Assembly (NCBI RefSeq): GCF_000812865.1
Contig: NZ_JSYL01000010.1
Span: 1-64,000 of the forward strand
Reading direction: 5' to 3'
Length of the DNA stretch: 64,000 nt
Source: Kaistella jeonii
GTDB taxonomy: Bacteria > Bacteroidota > Bacteroidia > Flavobacteriales > Weeksellaceae
Under the pieces are notes generated by a model. The model was not told where the DNA came from. It was given only the letters and a program-made list of their open reading frames with translations, and did not search any database. Below are positions 59,455-64,000 of the stretch, in pieces. Positions within the stretch are counted from its first letter, which is position 1. Every line of letters starts with the position of its first letter. Both the position numbers and the translations under genes were made by a program.

Positions 59455-61307
59455 AAAAATACTTTCAAATTACTTTTATCTTTTTAATGATTTTTGGCTT
59501 TGCTCAAAACAAGCCGGATAATACTTTTGTTAAGGATCATTACACCAAAAAAGAAGTTTATATCACGATGCGCGATGGTGTGAAACTCTTCACTTCTATT
59601 TACACGCCAAAAGATATTTCGAAAAATAAAAAACTTCCTTTTATAATGCAGCGAACCTGCTACAGCATTGCACCGTACGGAGAAACTGAATTTCCGAGAT
59701 CTTTGGGTCCTAATAAATATTTGATGCAGGATGAATATATTTTCGTTTACCAGGATGTTCGCGGAAGATATATGAGTGAAGGAAGCTGGACGAATATGAC
59801 GCCGCAAGTAGAACACAAATCTAAAAAAGATGTGGACGAAAGCACCGATACTTATGACACCATCGATTGGCTCATCAAAAATGTAGATAACAATAATAAA
59901 AAAGTCGGTCAGTACGGAACTTCTTATCCGGGATTTTATACGGCTGCAGGGATTTTGTCTGATCATCCGGCTTTAGTGGCATCTTCTCCACAAGCGCCAA
60001 TCTCAGATTTTTGGAACAATGATTTTTTACATAATGGAAAATTCATGTTAGGATATTTCCGAACGTTCCCTGTGTTTGGAATTCAGAAAACGAAGGCTGA
60101 AAAAGAGGGTTGGTTTATGGACACTTTCATTAAACCGACGTCAGAAGATGGTTTGAAATTCTACAGAGACATGGGAACTTTGAAAGATGGTTACGAAAAA
60201 TATTATAAAAATAATTTCTTCATGACCGAAATTATGAACCATCCAAACTATGATTATTTCTGGCAAAAAAGAAGTTTACTTCCTCATTTGAAAAACGTCA
60301 ATCACGCCGTAATGACTGTTGGTGGTTGGTTTGATGCTGAAGATCTTTCAGGACCTTTAAATATTTATAAAACGATTGAAAGAACGAGTCCGAAAGCGAA
60401 GAATACTATCGTTATGGGACCTTTTTCTCACGGTGGTTGGGGAAGAGAAACCGGAAAAGCATTTCAAAACGACATTTATTTCGGAGATAGCATCGCGACT
60501 TACTACCAGAAAAATCTGGAAACTAAATTCTTTAATCATTATTTAAAAGGCGATACCAAAACCGATGCGGGAATTCCGGAAGCTGTGATGTTTGATACCG
60601 GAAGTAAAGAATGGCGGGAATTTGCGCAATATCCGCCGAAAAACGCGAAGAAAATGAATTTTTATATGGCAGATGGAACTTTGAAAAATTCCGCTGCTAA
60701 TAATTTTACGGAATATTACAGCGATCCTTCAAACCCAGTTTTGAGTTCAGCGAACTTGAAAGATTTTAATGGTTTTACTCCTAGAAATTACATGAGCGAA
60801 GACCAGAGATTTGCAGAAGGAAGACCAGATGTTGCCACTTTTACGACAGATATTCTAACAGAAGACATGACCTTCGGCGGAGAATTAATGGCAAAACTCA
60901 ATATTGCTTCTACATCTACTGATGCAGATTTCGCCGTAAAATTAATTGATGTTTATCCAGAAGATTTTGTACCGAAAGAGAAAAAAGACGGTGTGATTTA
61001 TGGCAATTATCACCAAATGGTGCGAAGCGAAATTATGCCTGCACGATTTAGAAATTCGCGGGAAAAGCCGGAAGCTCTGGTTCCGAATCAAAAAACCGCG
61101 GTCGATTTTAAATTACAGGATGTGATGCATACTTTCAAAAAAGGACATCGAATTCAGATTCAGATTTCAAGCACCTGGTTTCCTTTGTTTACGGTAAACC
61201 CTCAAAAATTTATGGATAATCCAAATTTTGCGACTAAGAAAGATTATACAAAAGCGATGATCAAAATATTTGGGGACAGTTCTTTAGAAGTTGATGTTTT
61301 AAAGTAA
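59451..61307 (+). CDS. Exported CocE/NonD-family hydrolase
   Basis: A 618-residue protein with signal peptide MKKYFQITFIFLMIFGFAQ. It is an alpha/beta-hydrolase of the CocE/X-Pro dipeptidyl-peptidase type: YGTSYPG with nucleophile Ser158, GGWFDAEDLSGPL (Asp, about 283) and GPFSHGGW (His, about 325). A C-terminal jelly-roll (PepX_C) follows. Relatives hydrolyse alpha-amino-acid esters or cocaine-like esters. It is probably periplasmic or outer-membrane, and the substrate is unknown. A short leader ORF precedes it. Confidence 0.85.
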   Translation: MKKYFQITFIFLMIFGFAQNKPDNTFVKDHYTKKEVYITMRDGVKLFTSIYTPKDISKNKKLPFIMQRTCYSIAPYGETEFPRSLGPNKYLMQDEYIFVYQDVRGRYMSEGSWTNMTPQVEHKSKKDVDESTDTYDTIDWLIKNVDNNNKKVGQYGTSYPGFYTAAGILSDHPALVASSPQAPISDFWNNDFLHNGKFMLGYFRTFPVFGIQKTKAEKEGWFMDTFIKPTSEDGLKFYRDMGTLKDGYEKYYKNNFFMTEIMNHPNYDYFWQKRSLLPHLKNVNHAVMTVGGWFDAEDLSGPLNIYKTIERTSPKAKNTIVMGPFSHGGWGRETGKAFQNDIYFGDSIATYYQKNLETKFFNHYLKGDTKTDAGIPEAVMFDTGSKEWREFAQYPPKNAKKMNFYMADGTLKNSAANNFTEYYSDPSNPVLSSANLKDFNGFTPRNYMSEDQRFAEGRPDVATFTTDILTEDMTFGGELMAKLNIASTSTDADFAVKLIDVYPEDFVPKEKKDGVIYGNYHQMVRSEIMPARFRNSREKPEALVPNQKTAVDFKLQDVMHTFKKGHRIQIQISSTWFPLFTVNPQKFMDNPNFATKKDYTKAMIKIFGDSSLEVDVLK

Positions 61308-61511
61308 TATTTATATATCAACAGCAGTAGCAACAACCTCACATTTTGCACCTTTTAACATTACCTAAAAATTACAAATTTATCCTAATTTTCTTCGAAA
61401 AATTTCAAATTTTTAACAACAACTTAATATAATTGAAATTGATAGCTCTGAATATTCATGAATCACTTAATAAACATTTGCAAAACATATTTTTAGATTA
61501 AGATTAAGTTT

Positions 61512-61519
61512 TATATTTG
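61512..61519 (+). promoter_or_regulatory. -7 element upstream of the 61537 gene
   Basis: TATATTTG fits TAnnTTTG and lies 17 nt before the ATG; no well-placed -33. Confidence 0.5.
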
Positions 61520-61536
61520 TATAAAAACATATTGAG

Positions 61537-62376
61537 ATGAAAAAAATTTACACCTTAGTTGCTATCGTTTGCTTGTCGCTGCATTTAAGTGCACAAAATG
61601 CATCAAAAAGCGCTCACATTATTAAATTGATGGATGGAAAAGAAATGAAAGGAACTGTTGTAAAAGTTTCTGCCAATGAAGTTACTTTTGTCTATGAGGG
61701 AGAAAAAGCAGAATACACGGTGAAAAATTCTGACATTGAAAAAATCGAACATTCAAGTGGAAGAGTTGAGGTGTATAATAATAAAGTGGTTAAAAACGAC
61801 AATAAAGATTTATCTGCAAAAAAATATACCCGCGCTGAAAGAAAGAATAAGATTGCAATAATGCCGTTTACTTTTTTTGTTGAAAATGATTTGGGACCCG
61901 AGCAAATCGGTTTGAAAGCGCAGGAAGACACTTATGGATTGATCGCCAGGAATACACCTGGTTACACAATTTTAGATGCCAGAACTACAAATGCACTTTT
62001 GAACAGAGCCGGTGCTAAGAAAGAAAATATTGCAAATTTTACGATGGAAGATCTTTGTGAGATCGTGGGCGCTGAATATATTATTACTGGAACCGTATCG
62101 CAAACCAAAGCCGATAAAATTGAAAACGAGCGAGGACGTGTCGAAGTAAAACCAGAAACCAAGGGTAATGATGTTCTTACTGGCATCACCGGTATTGCGA
62201 CTGGCTCCAAAAGTAAACAGCAAAATTACAATGTGGCCGTAACTGTACATATTTACAAAGATGACAATACCAGTATTTACAGCCGTTCACACAAAGCATT
62301 TTTTCCCAGTACAGACGGTTCTTTCGCCGATCCTTTACAGTATATTATGAAAAGAAATCCGCTTTATAAAAAATAA
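61537..62376 (+). CDS. Exported protein with CsgG-like domain
   Basis: A 279-residue protein with signal peptide MKKIYTLVAIVCLSLHLSAQ. The N-terminal module (about 28-80, MDGKEMKGTVVKVSANEVTFVYEG) looks like a small beta-barrel seen in Bacteroidota exported proteins. The rest (about 100-279) has the KIAIMPF ... EIVGAEYIITGTVSQTK pattern of the CsgG/FlgO-type family, which assembles in the envelope. No lipobox. Function unknown. Confidence 0.7.
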   Translation: MKKIYTLVAIVCLSLHLSAQNASKSAHIIKLMDGKEMKGTVVKVSANEVTFVYEGEKAEYTVKNSDIEKIEHSSGRVEVYNNKVVKNDNKDLSAKKYTRAERKNKIAIMPFTFFVENDLGPEQIGLKAQEDTYGLIARNTPGYTILDARTTNALLNRAGAKKENIANFTMEDLCEIVGAEYIITGTVSQTKADKIENERGRVEVKPETKGNDVLTGITGIATGSKSKQQNYNVAVTVHIYKDDNTSIYSRSHKAFFPSTDGSFADPLQYIMKRNPLYKK

Positions 62377-62523
62377 TTATTGGTCGCACAAGATTCAATG
62401 GTAGTATTTATTGAAATCTAAATTGTACTATTTTTCATCAATATTATCCTTTTTAGATTTTGAATCACGATGTAATAAAATCTGTTTTACTCTGAAAAGC
62501 TAAATAAATTTAAACTGTATTTT

Positions 62524-63381
62524 CTATTTTCCTTTTCCCAAATGGTAATAAGCCAACATTTTATAATATAATTTTGCCGCTAAAAAAGCAGTTGGTTTCG
62601 GCATCGGAGAATCCATTAATTCTACAATATCAAAAGCTACCACATTGCATTTTTCAAAAACTTTTTTTAACAATTCTAAAGTTGGATACCATTGCAAACC
62701 ACCTGGTTCGGGTGTTCCTGTTGAAGGCGCAATCGATGGATCGAATGCGTCTAAATCAATCGTGATATAAACATTTCCGGAAACTTTTTCTAAAACATCA
62801 TCGATCCAGTCTGCTTTTTTAGCGATTTCGTGTGCCCAGAAACATTGCTCCTTATTTACATGTTCCATTTCTTCGATGTCGCAAGAACGAATTCCAACCT
62901 GTACCAAATTGTGCTTTTTGCTCGCTTCAAAAACGGCACAAGCATGATTGGAAGTGCTTCCATGAAAATCTGGACGCAAATCAGTATGCGCATCTAATTG
63001 CAAAATAGTTAATTTTTCATACTTTTCTCCAACTGCACGAATTGAACCGATAGAAACAGAATGTTCCCCACCAAAAAGCGTGAATAATTTTCCGTAGTTG
63101 CTCAAAAGTTCTTTCGTTTTTTGATAAACTGCTTCTGTCATTGCTTCGGGTGAAGATTTTTCTATGATTTCGCCACCAAGAAAAATGCCTTCCAAATAAG
63201 GCTCGGTATTGGTTTCGATATCATACAATTCCATGTTTTCGGAAGCATCTAAAAAAAGCTCCGGACCTTTGTCAGCACCTTTTCCCCAAGTGGAAGTTCC
63301 ATCGTAAGGAACGGTTACGAGCATTACTTTTGAAGTTTCCAGCTGAGCATTTTCTTCGGGAATTCCGGCGTATGTTTTCAT
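62524..63381 (-). CDS. speB: Agmatinase/arginase-family ureohydrolase
   Basis: A 285-residue binuclear-Mn ureohydrolase. Metal ligands lie in GGEHSVS (His), DAHTDLRPDFHGS (Asp, His, Asp) and TIDLDAFDPS (Asp, Asp); STGTPEPGG follows. The form fits agmatinase (agmatine to putrescine), used for polyamine synthesis. Related ureohydrolases cannot be fully excluded. A -7 element TATCTTTG lies at 63426-63419. It is divergent from the HAD gene. Confidence 0.87.
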   Translation of the reverse strand: MKTYAGIPEENAQLETSKVMLVTVPYDGTSTWGKGADKGPELFLDASENMELYDIETNTEPYLEGIFLGGEIIEKSSPEAMTEAVYQKTKELLSNYGKLFTLFGGEHSVSIGSIRAVGEKYEKLTILQLDAHTDLRPDFHGSTSNHACAVFEASKKHNLVQVGIRSCDIEEMEHVNKEQCFWAHEIAKKADWIDDVLEKVSGNVYITIDLDAFDPSIAPSTGTPEPGGLQWYPTLELLKKVFEKCNVVAFDIVELMDSPMPKPTAFLAAKLYYKMLAYYHLGKGK

Positions 63382-63477
63382 GAATTATTTTCGGTTTTAA
63401 GTTTTGAATTTAGATTGTCAAAGATAAGAAAATGGCGTTACAATTAATAAAAATGAAATCTCTTTTGAGGTTCTACT

Positions 63478-63508
63478 TTTAATTACTCATTCTAAATCCT
63501 TAAATTTG
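63478..63508 (+). promoter_or_regulatory. Promoter of the HAD gene
   Basis: TTTA (63478) then about 19 bp, then TAAATTTG (63501-63508). The -7 matches consensus and lies 13 nt before the ATG. Confidence 0.6.
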
Positions 63509-63521
63509 TAAAAATTCTCAA

Positions 63522-64000
63522 ATGCCATTAAAAGCAGTACTATTTGATATGGATGGAGTCATCGTTGACACTGAACCACTCCACCGAAAAGCGTATTATA
63601 AAATGTTTCATGATCTGGGAATTGAGGTTTCCGAAGAATTATACACTTCTTTCACGGGAGCGTCGACAAAGAAAGTTTGCGAAACTTTGGTCTCAAAATA
63701 TCAACTTGAAAAAAATCAGGAAGAATTAGCGGTCATTAAAAGAAAATATTTCAAGGATTATTTTTATAATGATGCAGATTTCCATCTTCTTCCCGGAGTT
63801 AAAAATTTGATTGAAAATTATTTTGAAAACGGAATTAAACTCGTGTTGGCTTCTTCTGCAAGTATGACGACGATAAATATGGTTTTTGAGAAATTTGCAT
63901 TGGAGAAATATTTCATTGGAAAAATAAGTGGTGCCGATTTGAAAGAGTCAAAACCTCATCCGGAAGTATTTTTAATTGCTGCTGAAATAGCGAATGAAGC
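63522..64000 (+). CDS. HAD-family phosphatase (3' cut by window end)
   Basis: The first 159 residues of a HAD hydrolase: FDMDGVIVDTEPLH (motif I, nucleophile Asp9 and Asp11), a helical cap (about 15-80), ASSAS (motif II) and KPHPEVF (motif III Lys). It is of the beta-phosphoglucomutase/GS1 type. The ATG at 63522 is the first in frame after the promoter. The C-terminus with motif IV is outside the window. Confidence 0.85.
   Translation, partial: MPLKAVLFDMDGVIVDTEPLHRKAYYKMFHDLGIEVSEELYTSFTGASTKKVCETLVSKYQLEKNQEELAVIKRKYFKDYFYNDADFHLLPGVKNLIENYFENGIKLVLASSASMTTINMVFEKFALEKYFIGKISGADLKESKPHPEVFLIAAEIANE

Noticed and set aside
59484-59966. 160-codon minus-strand frame inside the CocE-like gene
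   Set aside because: Antisense to the conserved N-terminal catalytic half; composition typical of shadows.

Overview
The window is AT-rich DNA from a Bacteroidota chromosome, most likely the Chryseobacterium/Kaistella group of Weeksellaceae (Flavobacteriia). Supporting signs are the type IX secretion translocon gene sprA beside ruvA and maeB, a T9SS-sorted esterase, DUF3857 and DUF4142 proteins, an 82-residue NifU-type protein, promoters of the Bacteroidota form TTTG-N19-TAnnTTTG, and the near absence of Shine-Dalgarno sequences. The identification rests on protein recognition and gene order, not on 16S rRNA.

Layout, mostly on the minus strand. 1-4500: the end of an IS3-type element, a surface-protein pseudogene it cut, and three secreted hypothetical proteins. 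4900-22100: a rearranged version of the classic translation cluster. Read in the direction of transcription it is rpsU, xerC, hpf, tRNA-Thr/Tyr/Gly/Thr, [a czc-type metal-efflux cassette with its two-component system], tuf, tRNA-Trp, secE, nusG, [a secreted esterase gene], rplK, rplA, rplJ, rplL. The two bracketed blocks interrupt an order that is usually continuous, and rpoB does not follow rplL. 22183-25344: an AddA/RecB-like helicase-nuclease on the plus strand. 25460-31620: a DUF3857 pair with ferritin, a Met-rich periplasmic protein and a Tyr-rich repeat protein. 31870-38770: 4-alpha-glucanotransferase, a small toxin-antitoxin island, a TPR protein, cysS and folE. 38870-51612: sprA, ruvA, maeB, a sugar kinase, nifU-like and mrp. 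51880-55986: a TonB receptor with an aquaporin, and a DUF4142 lipoprotein behind a sigma-54-like promoter. 56091-64000: a dicarboxylate symporter, an extragenic repeat, BON and SH3 proteins, alkB, a CocE-family hydrolase, a CsgG-like secreted protein, an arginase-family enzyme, and a HAD phosphatase cut by the window end.

The genes are mostly housekeeping (translation, recombination and repair, T9SS secretion, central carbon and cofactor metabolism) with envelope and stress functions between them. The most informative observations are regulatory. An alternative Shine-Dalgarno-like TGAGA lies before rpsU. Four TTAA repeats at exact 11-bp spacing lie before the efflux genes, next to their own OmpR-type regulator. 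A correctly spaced GG/GC sigma-54 site and a 17-bp palindrome over the symporter promoter are also present. I found no CRISPR array, prophage or wholly new multi-gene system.
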